NCBI GenBank assembly: GCA_949317995.1
Contig: OX439050.1
Span: forward strand, 46,129,777-46,193,776
Origin: Acholoe squamosa
Lineage: Eukaryota > Annelida > Polychaeta > Phyllodocida > Polynoidae
Reading direction: 5' to 3'
DNA length: 64,000 bases
The notes under the pieces were generated by a model. It had not been told where the DNA came from. It searched no databases and was given only the letters and a program-made list of their open reading frames with translations. Every line of letters begins with the position of its first letter. Position 1 is the stretch's first letter. This document shows, one piece after another, positions 34,876 through 47,400 of the stretch. The position numbers and the translations under genes were made by a program.

Positions 34876-37236
34876 GGTGCTTGCTTAGAATGAAGAAAGA
34901 ATAGCTCGCTAAGGGAATTGAGGGAACAACAGACTCGACCCTATTCTTTATCTATGATTTAAGTAGAACGCATGGTGTTAACTTACATCTTACATTCCGC
35001 TCTGTCGATACTCTCCATTTAAGTTAGGTGTAAACAGCTTTATACACCAGCCATTAAGACCAGGAACATGACCCAGCTGTTCTGATACTCTAACCAAAGA
35101 ATGGACCTGTTTACCGTATTTCCCCATGTATAAAACTGAGCTAATACAAGCAAAACTGTCAAATTAACTGGGTCTATATGTTATGCACCAAGTAGGAATG
35201 GACACAATTCCGGAATTGCCCATTACTGATTTTGCCCAATTCTGGAATTGTCCTCTCTTAGGCTGCGCAGTTCAGGAAAATTTAACCCTTTAGACCTTAA
35301 AACGGCCAAAAACGGTCGGGTCTAGTCTCCTCAAAACGACCATTGACGGTCGATTTTTGAACAATTTTCACTGATTTTTCATGGCAAGACAAAAGCAAAT
35401 ATCACCGATGAGAAATTAACAGAAGTTGCTGTTCCTGTTTGATACTGTTCAGCCGAACTTAAAAGTTGAATTCTTATCACCATATGAGCATTAGAAAATT
35501 TACAAAGGTTTAAAGTGAGGTGAAGGGCCAAAAAAATGCCCATTTTTAGCTAAAATCGGTGAAATCTTGAGGAAATAAAGCATTGTTTCCTGCAATTGGT
35601 TGAGGTCTAAAGAGTTAAATGAAATAAACATTCTAACATTGCACAAAGGTTTGCAAAATGTCCATCCTTGAAAATTCCTTGATACCTTTGGTTTAAAGAG
35701 TGATGGGTAACTCATAATTGCACCAGAGTTTGTTGTTTGACAGTCCCAATGTGTCATTCTCACAGCTTAATTCACACCTAAAGTTAGATGTAAGATGCTT
35801 CAAACATACCCTATACAACACCCATTACAGCTTGTGGGCGAGGTGAAAAATAAAATGACACATAAATTTTAGAGATCTGATTTTAAATCAAATTGTTCCA
35901 ACAGAATTATCTATTAGGCTTTATTATTCCTAAACTGTGCAAATTCCCATATTGTGCATAACATATACACAGGGTAGGGATATACATGGGCTAAGGACTA
36001 CAGTGTTTTTTTCACATATTTTGAATATAACTTAGTTAATACACGAGGTAGACCAATACACTTGACTAAGCCAATACACGGGGAAATACGCTACATAGAG
36101 CTTTAACTGAAAGGTGATGGAATATATTTATAGCAGAGATTTAGAGCTGTTAATTTTTTTATAAAAATGGCAGATATGCTGTATCTCAAGGGAATTTGCA
36201 AGCCAGAGTTAACACATGATAGCTCATATTGTATGTGAGATTCTTTTATGCTTAGGGGATTTTGGTTCATACAATTAGTTTTGAGAGCATGGATTGCTAT
36301 AGCAAAGACCAGTTTTACTAATTGGCTTTCCCATTTAGTGGGCTAAGGTTTCATATTGTGAGAAATTAAGTTACATTTATGTTGCAAGTTTACTTATTAT
36401 GCTTTGGGCAAACTGGGTTTAGTAGTTTGGCTTGCTTAGGGTCTCAAATTGCTAAAACCCACATTGGCAAGATCTTTTTAAGATAAAAAATAGTTATAGA
36501 GCTGAGTGACAAGGGACAAAAGCACTTTATAAAATTAACAATTTGACAACAGCACTCAGATAATTGAATTAAACTGTCAGCGTGAATTTCTCCATGAAAT
36601 TGTTATATGATTTTAAATATCAAACTGTCAGCGTGTATTTTTCCTTCATATTGTTAGTGCGAATGCTTTATACCTGTATGAATTTCATTATTCAATGAAC
36701 TTTTAGACATGTAGTAACTTATAAAAAATCTTTAAATGTGCAATGAAGCTCATACACACAAATGCATTACGGTATTGTTAATAACACTGAGAATTGTTGC
36801 TTTTTCTTAATTTAATAGCAGTTTAAAAACATTGAGTTATAAAGACAAAGAGCAAGAAACTGAACTTTTTGTAATAGCCATATAATATTTGATATGCTAA
36901 ATCTACATTATTTGACTTACAGAAGAAAGCTGCGGTTCCATTCCTTAATGCTCGTTTGCTGAGAGTCACCTAGACGTTCCACAAATGGGCTACAGATGGT
37001 CTACCTTTAGACATCCATGAAAAGGATCGCTCGATTTAAGTGAAGCTGTTTGGACTCTGATCTTTTTCAGAAAGCGCTGAAAACTCGTAAAGCTTCACCT
37101 AGGATAAAAGCTGAGTCCACTTTTAAAGGTAGACACTGTAAACTTTTATCAAACTAATGCAAGTGTCCATTGAACAAGTGTTTATTCAAATTGTTCTTGA
37201 AAAGCGCTGAAAACTTTTAAAGCCTTATTGCTGTAA
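34876..37236. other. Spacer between membrane-protein gene and Polinton frames
   Basis: About 2.4 kb of AT-rich DNA with no convincing gene. Two AAAGCGCTGAAAAC copies occur near 37072 and 37201, just upstream of the first Polinton-side frame, and may be promoter elements. The left end of the Polinton should lie in or left of this stretch; its terminal inverted repeat cannot be recognised without the right end. Confidence 0.4.
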
Positions 37237-37695
37237 ATGGATTTGGCTAAACTAGAAGAGGATAAACCAATTGATATTTATTATCTTTTAATCAATTTTA
37301 CAACAAACGGTCAAGGATTTTGTGAATGTTTTTATTGTAATTTTCTTGGAACAACACATTTTCATGCATCTTTTAAACCATATGAACATATTTGCCCTCC
37401 TTATGAGGTAATAACTCACGACTTAGTTGAAAAAGTGTCAGAAATAGCAGAACAGATTAATCATCAGTTTCATCCAATTACTACTTTAAAAAATCTTTGT
37501 TTAAGTTTATCTAAAGTTTACCTTAAAGACACTAGGAGAGAAAAGCTCCTTTCAATTTTACCTTTGAGCTTAGTAGATGATATTTTATCTGAAGAAGATT
37601 TCATTAAAAAAACTAGGCGACTAAGCATAAACCATCTTCCTATTTTATTGAAACATCACATAGGAGAGCAAATTGTTTACTGTCTCTATGACTAG
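37237..37695 (+). CDS. Polinton protein with SOCS-box-like C-terminus
   Basis: 152 codons from ATG. The N-terminal part has a Cys cluster (GFCECFYCNFLG, HICPPYE). The C-terminal part, about residues 86-120, reads TLKNLCLSLSKVYL ... LLSILPLSLVDDIL. This resembles the SOCS box: a BC-box-like (T/S)LxxLC helix followed by an LPLP-like Cullin-5 box. Known SOCS-box proteins recruit Elongin B/C and Cullin-5 ubiquitin ligases. The match is by eye only and the last BC-box position is Ser, not hydrophobic. It overlaps the next frame by a few codons, as usual in compact viral genomes. Confidence 0.55.
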   Translation: MDLAKLEEDKPIDIYYLLINFTTNGQGFCECFYCNFLGTTHFHASFKPYEHICPPYEVITHDLVEKVSEIAEQINHQFHPITTLKNLCLSLSKVYLKDTRREKLLSILPLSLVDDILSEEDFIKKTRRLSINHLPILLKHHIGEQIVYCLYD

Positions 37696-38053
37696 GTTTT
37701 ATCTCGCATTTAAAGATAGTCAAACTGAAGAACTTTGCTCTTGTCATAATTGTACATATATGCTACATACTTTAGACATAGCAGATTTTTCTGCCAAATA
37801 TATTACATTTAATCAGATTATAACAGAAACATGTGTATACAATGCGAATTTAGCTTTTAATGATTACACCAAAGTAAATCCTCGAGATATAGTAAATACA
37901 CCTTCTTATTATCAGGCTCCTTTTTTTGATTTTCACTTTACAACTAGCATTTTTTTATTTTCCATAGTTCAGCATGAGGGCTATATTCCTATGAAAAAGT
38001 TGCGTAGTGAAGCTGAATTTTTTCCTTCATTGGGAGAAATATCAAAGTTATAG
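37688..38053 (+). CDS. Unassigned Polinton frame 2
   Basis: Starts at ATG 37688 inside the end of the previous frame (open from 37673) and ends at TAG 38051-38053. CSCHNC near the N-terminus could bind zinc. No family recognised. The next frame, beginning nine bases later, is in the same register, so the TAG may be a stop inside what was once one longer gene. Confidence 0.5.
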   Translation: MTRFYLAFKDSQTEELCSCHNCTYMLHTLDIADFSAKYITFNQIITETCVYNANLAFNDYTKVNPRDIVNTPSYYQAPFFDFHFTTSIFLFSIVQHEGYIPMKKLRSEAEFFPSLGEISKL

Positions 38054-38071
38054 ATTTTAGGCTTGCTTTCA

Positions 38072-38277
38072 ATGCCTATAGATTATTCTACCCATCTAGT
38101 TGTGTTAGGATTAACAGCATTACCTAAGTCATCTTTTGACATACTTTCATTTCAAAGAGAGGTGGTGAATTCTTCTTCTTATAGAGGTTCTATAGTGTAC
38201 TCTGAAAAAGATTACACTTTAAAATTTACTAAAAATAATTATTGTTATATATTTATAAAAAATAGTATCCCTCGTAT
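38072..38277 (+). pseudogene. Polinton gene interrupted by Gypsy, 5' part
   Basis: Open in the same frame from 38054; first ATG at 38072. The frame meets the Gypsy LTR at 38278, after the target duplication GTAT (38274-38277). The reading frame resumes exactly in register after the right copy of GTAT at 52318-52321. No family recognised; the segment is rich in aromatic and beta-branched residues. Confidence 0.7.
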
Positions 38278-38929
38278 TGTAACAATAAACGGACTGGGGA
38301 ATTAATCTACCTGTTTTCTAAAGTTAGGATGGCTAGAATTTGGAAGAATTAAGGCTTTGGAAATGATGTAAACTAGTGGATCTAAAATGCCAAGCTGAAT
38401 AAATGTGGAATCAAGACAAACAAGTTCAATTACAGTTCAGTAGATAAAAAGCTATCACTATATTGCCCAAAACGGTACAGATAAAACACTAGTCACAGGT
38501 CAGCACTAGATATATATATATTTCTAAGCTAAATCTAACTAGGCACACTTACCAAAACGGCTTAGATTTGGAGCAAGCTCTACAAACGGTCTGGTTCTGT
38601 TGGTGCTAAAGTTAAATCTGCCCCAAAAACACCAGCGGCCAATCAAATGTCCCGATTTGGTCACATGATGACACCGGTTTGGAACTAGTGTCAACAGCAA
38701 CCAAACTAAATGGTAAAATACATAATTATACGGGACTGACATTGGCTTTATTATACACCACTGGTTAGCTATAACTTGGATTGATATTGTGGACGAAGAT
38801 CATTGAGATTTAAGGGCTAAAACTGGGGAAAACTAAGGCAGATCGATGACGGACGCTGTCTGCGGTTCCGGGCATGGCGACCAGGGCGCCACCCGCGGCC
38901 GTCGCCGGAACTATGTGTTTCCCGCCACA
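38278..38929 (-). repeat. 3' LTR of the Gypsy element
   Basis: 652 bp, begins TGTAACAATAAACGG and ends TTTCCCGCCACA on the plus strand. It matches 51666-52317 at a constant offset of 13,388 with no indel and no difference noticed. A 67-codon frame inside both LTRs is coincidental. Confidence 0.9.
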
Positions 38930-38942
38930 CTCTCCCCTCCTT
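38930..38942 (-). other. Polypurine tract of the Gypsy element
   Basis: Minus strand AAGGAGGGGAGAG, 13 purines, directly adjoining the 3' LTR. Confidence 0.85.
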
Positions 38943-40619
38943 AAACCTTTGCTCGTCCTCGAGCAACCCGTATACCTATTAACTCCGTAATTTCCGTAGT
39001 TCGAGTAAGTGTGGTACTTTCTAAAGAAAGTGGCGGTAAGACCCGTAAACCCTGACTAATGACTATTACCTGTACAATACATTATTATATTTATAACTGT
39101 GAATTACTGGATAGACTAAAACCTAAACTTTGCTGACAAGTGACTAGGCAATTATACATCGAAGTACTATAGGTACATAGACAGATGCTTTCACATGACT
39201 CTTCGGACATCCTTCCGTCGGTGCCTGGTGAAGATATTCTTTGTCCTCTATTCAATGGTTGTTCGCTCACCGGTCGTGGTGGTACGGTGGACCCTCCCCC
39301 TGTGTGGGGTCACCCCGCCGGGGCTGTCCGGCAGAGGTCCAGATGCCAAACATCGCGTCCAGGTATGGTCTTCTCCCTAGCTGAAACTGATATGATTAGG
39401 CTGCATGGACATGGTAACAAGTAATAATGATTAAATAGAATAAATATTATACATTTTACAAGAACAATGGGAAATATCACTAACTAGCTAATACATAAAT
39501 AGTTGGCTAACTAACTACCATGAACTATAGTTTAACCTTGGTAGACTGGAGATCTATTACTTGAGAATACCTGTAATAACATACCTAAGTAGTATTTACC
39601 TGATAACCACATAAATAGTATTTACATAACACATGAATCTTATACAATATTTTACCTTACCATTAGACCAGAATAAGCATTATTTAACATTACAATTACC
39701 TGAATAAATATTACTTTACATTACAATTACCTGAATAAATACTACTTTACATTACAATTACCTGAATAAATACTACTTTACATTATGGTGACGTTACATT
39801 GTTAGACATTTTAGGAAATATGTAAGATCACCTGTTAATTGACACCATACACGAGTACTATAGAACAATACAATTGGTTTCTGTATATTATTATACATAG
39901 GTTTATATTTATCAACCTCAAGTGACCATTTCACTTTGGTCTAAGTTATCATATATAACCAGTTTATGCTTGAGGAGATACACTAATACAATATAACATC
40001 TCACAGTCTACCTGAAATATGTTGATGTTCAATATTAAATCTAGAACCTTTGGAATGATATATTAGGAATAGCGGGCAAGCCCGAGAAGCAGGCCTGGAT
40101 GCCTGGGGTGGTCTTCCTTTTAGACCGTCGGGGTGGCCCCGTAATAGAAAAGGCACATACCTGTGTATGGTACCTACCTGACTAAAGTGCTGGAAGGTGG
40201 AGGATACCCAGTGACCGGTGGCTATAAAGATATGTACAAATATTTTGTAAGCATAGCTGTCCAATGCTAACAACAAGGAAGGCTTTTTAAGACGCCAAAA
40301 GAGATTCCTGCAGACACTATTTTTCCAAATGAGAAAGTCCTGGGTAGATTGACAGCCAGGGTGGTAGTCTAACTGGGTAGCAGGAAATCCCGTGATGGTG
40401 GACATGGGTAAACCGACAAGCACAACAATTAGAACCTATCTACAGTCCTTATAACGTGAGGAGTGACAATAAACTGGGCCAACATTTGATATCGTGGTGG
40501 AGCCGATGTTAATTTGGAAGGGAAACGCCGAAAAGCTTAAATCGATTGCTGATTGGATATATGAGTATGAAGAAGTGTCACTCTACGCCAAAGATAGGAA
40601 CGCATACGCGTGGCAGAAA
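38943..40619. other. 3' non-coding region of the Gypsy element
   Basis: About 1.7 kb. It holds three copies of a 31-bp unit containing ACATTACAATTACCTGAATA at about 39688-39785. A 140-codon minus-strand frame at 40423-40001 is not supported by composition or motif. Confidence 0.5.
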
Positions 40620-41324
40620 CTAATTCCTGCGAAACGATTTGAGTGCCAGGCCCAGGCTATGCCTGCACTCCTGACACTCACGGTGAAAACCACCGACTTC
40701 GGATGCACCGTGGTCAAAGTAAGAGCGAGGTTCTGGGAGTGAGGGAATGGTTGAAAGGACAAGCCAGTCCACACAGATGTTGAAACATTGCTCACACCCG
40801 GAATGGAGGAGAGATCCCCGGAGGGCCCCATGGGCCCCCTCTTCAGGCTCAGGAACAGCCTCAACAACAACTTGCCGCTCCCTCTCCTTTTCTTCTCTCT
40901 CCTCCACCTCGCACTCCCATCGTAACCAGGGGTCCCTTTCTTCCTGGGCCGATGCAGTGTGGCTGGAATCATCCGCCTTATGGCGTTTGGCTTGGCGACG
41001 GCGCGCGTCACGGGCAGCCTCCTGCTCCGGAGTTTGGGTTCTCCGCAACCGGGCAAAGAACCCATTCCGGGACTTCAGGAGGCGTTCCGAATTTAGCATG
41101 GAGTAACTCCAACGCTCACACACTGGATCCTTCTCATCGTGGGCCTTCCACCCTAGGTAACAGAATGAACGCTGACACCCACGGCAGGGATAGGCATAGT
41201 GGTCGTACCGTTCTTGACATGTTGTTAGTTTCTTACGGCAGCACCTGCACTCACTGGAGCATTGACGCGACTCCCCTGCCCAGCAGATTGGGCACTTCCC
41301 AAAAATGTCACGCTCCCACACCAT
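40620..41324 (-). CDS. Cys-rich accessory protein in the env position of Gypsy
   Basis: 234 codons from ATG at 41324 (the frame is open a little further upstream, to 41375). Residues 10-70 hold a dense Cys array: CPICW, CSSECRCC, TCQERYDHYAYPCRGCQRSFC. This looks like a multi-zinc domain, RING- or TRAF-type-like, but I cannot name the family. A long Arg/Lys/Glu-rich, probably helical segment follows, then a second small CX2C pair (CEQC, CQEC). A strong splice acceptor (TTTTCCTTTCTCTTAG, ending at 41333) lies eight bases upstream of the ATG, so a spliced subgenomic RNA is likely. There is no signal peptide or membrane span, so it is not an envelope. Confidence 0.65.
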   Translation of the reverse strand: MVWERDIFGKCPICWAGESRQCSSECRCCRKKLTTCQERYDHYAYPCRGCQRSFCYLGWKAHDEKDPVCERWSYSMLNSERLLKSRNGFFARLRRTQTPEQEAARDARRRQAKRHKADDSSHTASAQEERDPWLRWECEVEEREEKERERQVVVEAVPEPEEGAHGALRGSLLHSGCEQCFNICVDWLVLSTIPSLPEPRSYFDHGASEVGGFHRECQECRHSLGLALKSFRRN

Positions 41325-41332
41325 CTTCTTCC

Positions 41333-41348
41333 CTAAGAGAAAGGAAAA
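41333..41348 (-). promoter_or_regulatory. Splice acceptor for Gypsy accessory frame
   Basis: Minus strand TTTTCCTTTCTCTTAG then GG, eight bases before the ATG at 41324 and downstream of the gag-pol stop at 41431. A near-ideal polypyrimidine tract. Confidence 0.6.
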
Positions 41349-41430
41349 CACAGAAGTTAACCCATTAGGATTCATTTATATCAGTGATTCAAAACTGTAA
41401 AAATTGGGTTTCATCACAAAAAGAGTACTA

Positions 41431-44400
41431 TTAACGCCTTGCGCGAGTTTCGTAAAGTGGTGGAGTACTTTTAAGGACAGCCTCCACCCAGCGGGTATCC
41501 ACGTCGCCCCGTACAGGCTCGCATTTATCAACGTGAACAACTCTCCGTCGTGCGCGGGGTCCTTCCCGTATCTCTACGTTCAGGGCTCCGATCGTCTCGG
41601 TGACAACAAAAGGGCCGGTCCAACCAAGTTGTAACTTCGGAGAGAGCCCTATTCTTCTAACTGGGTAGTATAGCCAGATGGCATCTCCCCGGTTGAACTT
41701 CTGCTCCTGGGAACCCCGGTCATAATACCTTTTCTGCCTAAGGTGGGCTGCCGTCAGATTTTCCCGGGTCAGTGCGTGGCTCCTGCGCATTCTTTCGGCA
41801 AGGAGTTCCACATAACGGGGATACCCCAGGCCTCCAGTCTCCCACTCGGGTGCGGCCTCCTGTAGATTGAAGGGGGCTCCACATTCCCGTCCTAGCATTA
41901 ATTGGTTCGGTGTGTAACCAGTGGAGGCATGAACAGTACTGCGATAAGCCATTCCCATAAGGGGAAGATGTTCATCCCAATCGGTCTGTCTGTCATTTAC
42001 CAACTGTCTGAGCATCCGCCCCACCTCTCTGTTCAATCTCTCCACTTGACCGTCTGTCTGGGGTCGGTAAGGGGAGGTGCGGATCTTGTCCGTTTTTAGT
42101 AGCTTAGAAAGCTCCCTGATAACATCTGATGTAAAATCTGGACCCTGGTCCGTCAGCAACTCGGCTGGGGTACCCAAGCGACAAACAATTGTCTCTAGAA
42201 AGGCCTCTGCTACTGTTGCAGCCCTCTGGTCAGGTAGTGGTAGAAATTCTGACCATTTCGAAAAGTAATCAGAGACAACCAAGATGACCGTATTATTATT
42301 AGTAGTCAACGGAAGTGTTCCGAGGATATCCATGGCCACTCTTTCCATGGGTGCCCCTGTGGCCATACTCTTTAAAGGAGATTTCCGGGTGCGGTTCTGG
42401 GCTTTCGCCCGGAAACATGAGTCACACCTTCGGCACCATTCAGCAACATCATGGCTCATGGTCCTCCAAAAATATTTTGACTGGCGAACTCGTTTCAGGG
42501 TCTTTTCCCTTCCCATGTGTCCTGCACTGGGATGGTCATGGAGAAGTGTGAGCAAAGCAGGCACTCTCGACCTTGGAAGCAATCTTTTCTCGGTATCTGA
42601 ACCGTCTTCCCTCCATTTATAAGAGAGCAGTCCCTCTTTGTCTAAGCTAAGTCTCTCAAACTGGGCCGAGAGATACTTTATTTCCGGATCTTGCCCCGCA
42701 ATTTCGTCATGGGTGGGCTTTACGTGGCCCCAGGACCGGACAACACTAAGGACAGGATCATCTTCCTGAGCCTTCCTCAGTTCTTCGCTGGTCCACCCTT
42801 CCGCAGAGCCTATGATCTTAGCTTCTGGCTCTGGTAGTTTCCGACGCCTCCGCCCCCTGCCCCTACGACCAACTGATTGTCGAGTAGAGACTGCCCGCAA
42901 CCGTACGGTAGGTGGAGTGTCCACCGGTCCTTCACTTAACACTGACTCAGTGGTACAGTTTTCTAGCTTCTCCTTCCGGTTGCCTTTTGGTGATGGCCTT
43001 CGCTTAGCGTGGCGACTGTGACCAGGCGAGGAAAAGGGTGGGCTTGACCTACTACGTCCCTTTCTCTTAGTGGGTGCTGGATCTTCATGCTCCCTACCAC
43101 ACTGGGCACATGGAAAAGGGCACGGGATCCTGGATAAGGCATCGGCATTTCCATGTAAAATCCCTGGCCTGTGCTCGATATAATATTGAAATGGCGCAAG
43201 TCTCTCTAGCCAACGAGCTAACTGTCCCTCTGGGTCTTTCTTTTGGAGGAGCCATCGCAAAGCTGCGTGATCGGTTCTCACAAGGAACTGTTTACCATAG
43301 AGATAGTGGCGATACTTCTCCACAAACTCTACCACCGCGAGTAACTCCCGACGTGTAACACAGTAATTGCGTTCGGTCGGGGACAAAACCCTACTACCAT
43401 AGGAGATAACGCGCTCCTCCCCCTCCTGTTTCTGTGAGAGAACACCCCCTATGCCACAGTTGCTCGCGTCTGTGTCAAGGACATAAAGCCCTTCTACTTG
43501 GGAATAACCGAGGATAGGGGCTGCAATGAGAAGAGCTTTGAGCAGCTTAAAAGCCTTCTCTTCTTCAGCATCCCACTTGAAGGTGGCCTCAGGCCCTGTT
43601 AAGTTGTGTAGGGGCGCAGCCACAGTCCCATAGTCACGGATAAATTTCCGATAGTAACCGGTTAATCCGACAAATGCTCGTATTTCCTTTTTATTTTTGG
43701 GGGTGGGCCAGTCGGCTACCTTTTCAACTTTCTCATGATTGGTCTTAATACCCTTAGCTGACACGACATGCCCCAGGAAAGCTACTTCCTTCTTAAACAT
43801 GTGGCACTTTTTGGGTTTCAGCTTCAGCCCAGCTTCGCGAAGCCGATCAAAGACAGTTTTCAACCGATCACAGAGCGTGTTAAATGATGTACCAAAGACA
43901 ATAATGTCATCCAGATATAGGAGAACCCCATTGCCTCTTTCCTCTCTCAGAACATGTTCCATCAATCTCTCGAAAGTGGACGGGGCATTGCATAGCCCAA
44001 AGGGCATAGCCGTCCACTCGTACAGTCCCATGGGTGTTGCAAAAGCGGTCTTGGGCTGATCCTCAGCTCTCATTCGCACTTGCCAATAACCACTGGCAAG
44101 GTCAAGCGTGGCGAACCACGAATTTCCGCCCAAGCGTGCCAAACAATCATCTATGTTTGGAAGGGGATATGCGTCCTTCTCGGTTACGGCATTTAACTGC
44201 CGATAGTCTACACAAAATCGGTGACTGCCGTCTTTCTTACGAACCATAACAATAGGAGCAGACCAAGCACTGTCTGACGGCCTAATAATGCCTTGTTCTA
44301 GCATCTTTGACATTTCGTCCCTCACTACACTCTCCATGTGGATGGGGAGCCTGCGCGGGGGAATCTTAATAGGCCGGGCTTCTCCCGTTTTGATCTCATG

Positions 44401-47400
44401 TTCTACCAGTTTAGTGTGACCTGGTGGTTCCCCAGAGCAGACAAAAACATCTCGGTATTTCAGCAACAGGTTTTTTACTTCCTCACCCTGTTCTGGAGTC
44501 AGACCTGACACCGTGGTCTCATGCAACTTAAGCATTTCTCCACTTAACTCGTGGGCAGGTAAAATTTCCTTCTGCGTGATGGCTGCCCTGCGGAAATTGA
44601 AGGTTTCTAGTGGTACTATTTCGGTCTCATCTACCTCGGTAAGCCAAGCTAGCTGTTCACCCTCTTGTATCTCTATCTCTAGGGAGGAGTTGTTGGCTAG
44701 ATGGATGGGGATTTGGCTCCCCGAGGTGGTCACCACCGCCTCAGTTACTCTTTCCTCCTTCCCTAGGGATGGAGTAATAAGCCCTTTCTCAAATTCTGCC
44801 CTTTCTAGTAAAACGCCTCCCACTGTAGTTTCATGGAAGGGTGGCAGCGTGCAGCTGTTACCTGCATAAAGGGCCAAAGTGGCACTCCCACTTACATTTT
44901 GCATAGGGAGGCCACTTCCTGGGGTTTCCTCTCCTGGCAATCTCACATCTTCATCTCGCCAACTCCACTCCCAGCGGTTCTTTCGAACAAAATCAAGACC
45001 AAGGACAAGCTCATAACCCAAGTTTGAGATGTAGAACCTATGAGTTGCATCCCCCAACTTTGTAAGTAGCCGGAGCTCGACTGAATTGTCGGTATCAACT
45101 GATGTACCGTTAATGGCAAGAACCCGAATATCGGCTCTCTGCATCTTTAAATCTACACCCTGCTGGCGGAGACGTGAGACTAGTTCCTTTCCTACAAACG
45201 ACTTTTCTGCCCCTGTATCTAAGAGAGCTGCCACTTGCTCCTTTGATGTATTTGTCTGAATTCCCACTAGGACACGCATCTCTTGTGGTGGTGAGGACGG
45301 TGCCTTTGGACCAGCCACCCGCGCCGTTATCGGCTTGGGAACCGTAGTCAGTGGTACAGGGCTAGGTGCCCGATCAAGAGGGGTTCGATGGCTTGGGTGG
45401 GGACTATCTCTTCTCCCTGGGGGTGCCCAATTTCTTTTCTCATGGGGTGATACTGATCTTCCCCTGGCTGGTGATGCTGACCTAGATCGGGGACAGTCCC
45501 GTTTTTTATGGCTCCGGTCTCCACATTCAAAGCACCCAGAGCTTCTACCTCTACCAGGGCTGGGGGAACGGGGACACTCCCTTTTGTAATGGCCTGATCC
45601 ACCACAATTGTAGCAATTATAATGCTTCGGACTTGGGCTACGTCCGCGGGGACAACTTCTCTTCCAGTGCCCTGGGTCACCACAGTTATGACAACCTGTC
45701 TTGCTAGAACGGTCTTTTTGTACCTCTTCTAACTGAGCCGTAAGATTTGCCACTCTTTCTTCCAGTACCCTTTGGCTGGTGTTCGCAACGGGACTGGTAC
45801 CCCGGAATCTAACCTTTGAGATGGTACTTTTTGACTCATCACCTGGCCATGCCTCCTCATATGCAGCTGCTTCTACAGCTAGTTTAAGCGTTGCAGGTTG
45901 AGCATTATAGACGGCTTTGCCGAGATCTGAAGAGCCCAAAGCCTGCATAAATCTTTCAATGGCCATGACTTCGGCTGCCTCAGGGGGAAAGTCAGGATAT
46001 GCCAACTTAACCAGGTATCGAATGTCCTGGCCAAGTGCTGCTAATGACTCTGACTCTTTCCTTTTACGACTCTTCAAAGCTGCACGGTGCACTGCGGCTT
46101 GTTGCTGTGCTCCGAAGCGGCCCTGGAGGGCACGATCCAACTTCTTAAAAGAAGATGTTACCTTGGAACTACCCCCATCAATGAATCTTTGGGCCTCGCC
46201 TGTTAATTGAACCAATAGGACATCCAGCTCTTCCTCTTTATCCCAATCATTCAGTCTTGATAAGCGGAGAAAGTAATTTTTATATTCCTCCCACGGTGCT
46301 GCACCGTCATACGACCTGGGCTTTACTTGGTTTCGCCTTCGCGTAGGAATGGTGGTGACACCTTGATTGTGTGGGGGTGGACCGCTGTGCCGAGGACGGC
46401 CCTGATGGCGGTTATCTTGATCTCCACTCCCACTTGCTGCCCTTCGAGGGGTTTGGTCACTATCTGAGGAGCTGGGGGAGGAAGAACGTCTCCCTCTGTC
46501 ATCATCACAACAGCGGAGGGATGTCGGTTGGGATCCATAAAAGTCTACCTGGGTCCCCCTAGGATTTTGATCATTTTGGCAAGAAGAACTACCTGAGGTA
46601 TGAGGTATAATGGGTGCTGTTGGTGGGGGTCGGTTTGAGTTATGAGACATAGCAGGTGCTGTTGGTAGGAGTCGGTTTAAGTTGTGCCTCCCGCTAGGGT
46701 TATGATTATCTAATGAGCTAGATTTGGGGTGTGAAGTATTAGTCCTCGGGGTCTTCCTATAATAAGGGGGGCGGCTTTTACCGTTACCACTACAGGAGCT
46801 TTCCCGTTCTGAGGAGCTCGAGGATGACGATCTTTTCCCCTTATCATCATCACGACAACGTTGAGCCATCCCACGCTGTCGGCGCTGGCTCGAATTATTC
46901 GGTTTTGGCATTTTTGGCTGTACATGAGGGTAGTCATTTCTACTACCACTGGGACGGTATACCCCCGAGTTCACATTACCAAAACCCACTGGACTAGGGG
47001 TAAACTCATTTACCTGTTGTCCCTGTCCTGCATTATGAGTGAGCTGTTGCGTCATAAGTTGTGTCAATTGGCTAACCTGTCCCCCAAGGGTCTCGGCCAA
47101 AAGCCGTACTGCCTCAAGCACCTCCTGGTTGGATTGAGAGGTGTTACTCATTTTAGTACTGCGGCGAGAACGGTGACTAGCCGTAGACTCTGCGTCTGAC
47201 CCAGAGTGAACCCGAGATTGGGCAGCGGCCTCAGCCGTACGGTCAGAGGTCAAAGGCATCCCCTGTCTATACCGATTGGTTGAAGGGTGCCTTGGCAGCC
47301 CATGGGACTGATACTCTTTTGGAGGTGATCGCACATTGTCTGTCGGGGAATAATCCCGATGATAGTATTCGCTAGAGCGATGTATGGGTTGGGCAGCGGC

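Noticed and set aside
38539-38742. 67-codon minus frame, repeated at 51927-52130
   Set aside because: It lies wholly inside the Gypsy LTRs and has no protein-like features; duplicated only because the LTRs are.
40001-40423. 140-codon minus frame in the 3' region of Gypsy
   Set aside because: No motif, no plausible acceptor seen, composition not coding-like; judged a chance frame.
41902-47199. Many plus-strand frames of 60-140 codons opposite gag-pol
   Set aside because: Shadows of the GC-rich gag-pol frame on the other strand; no motifs of their own.
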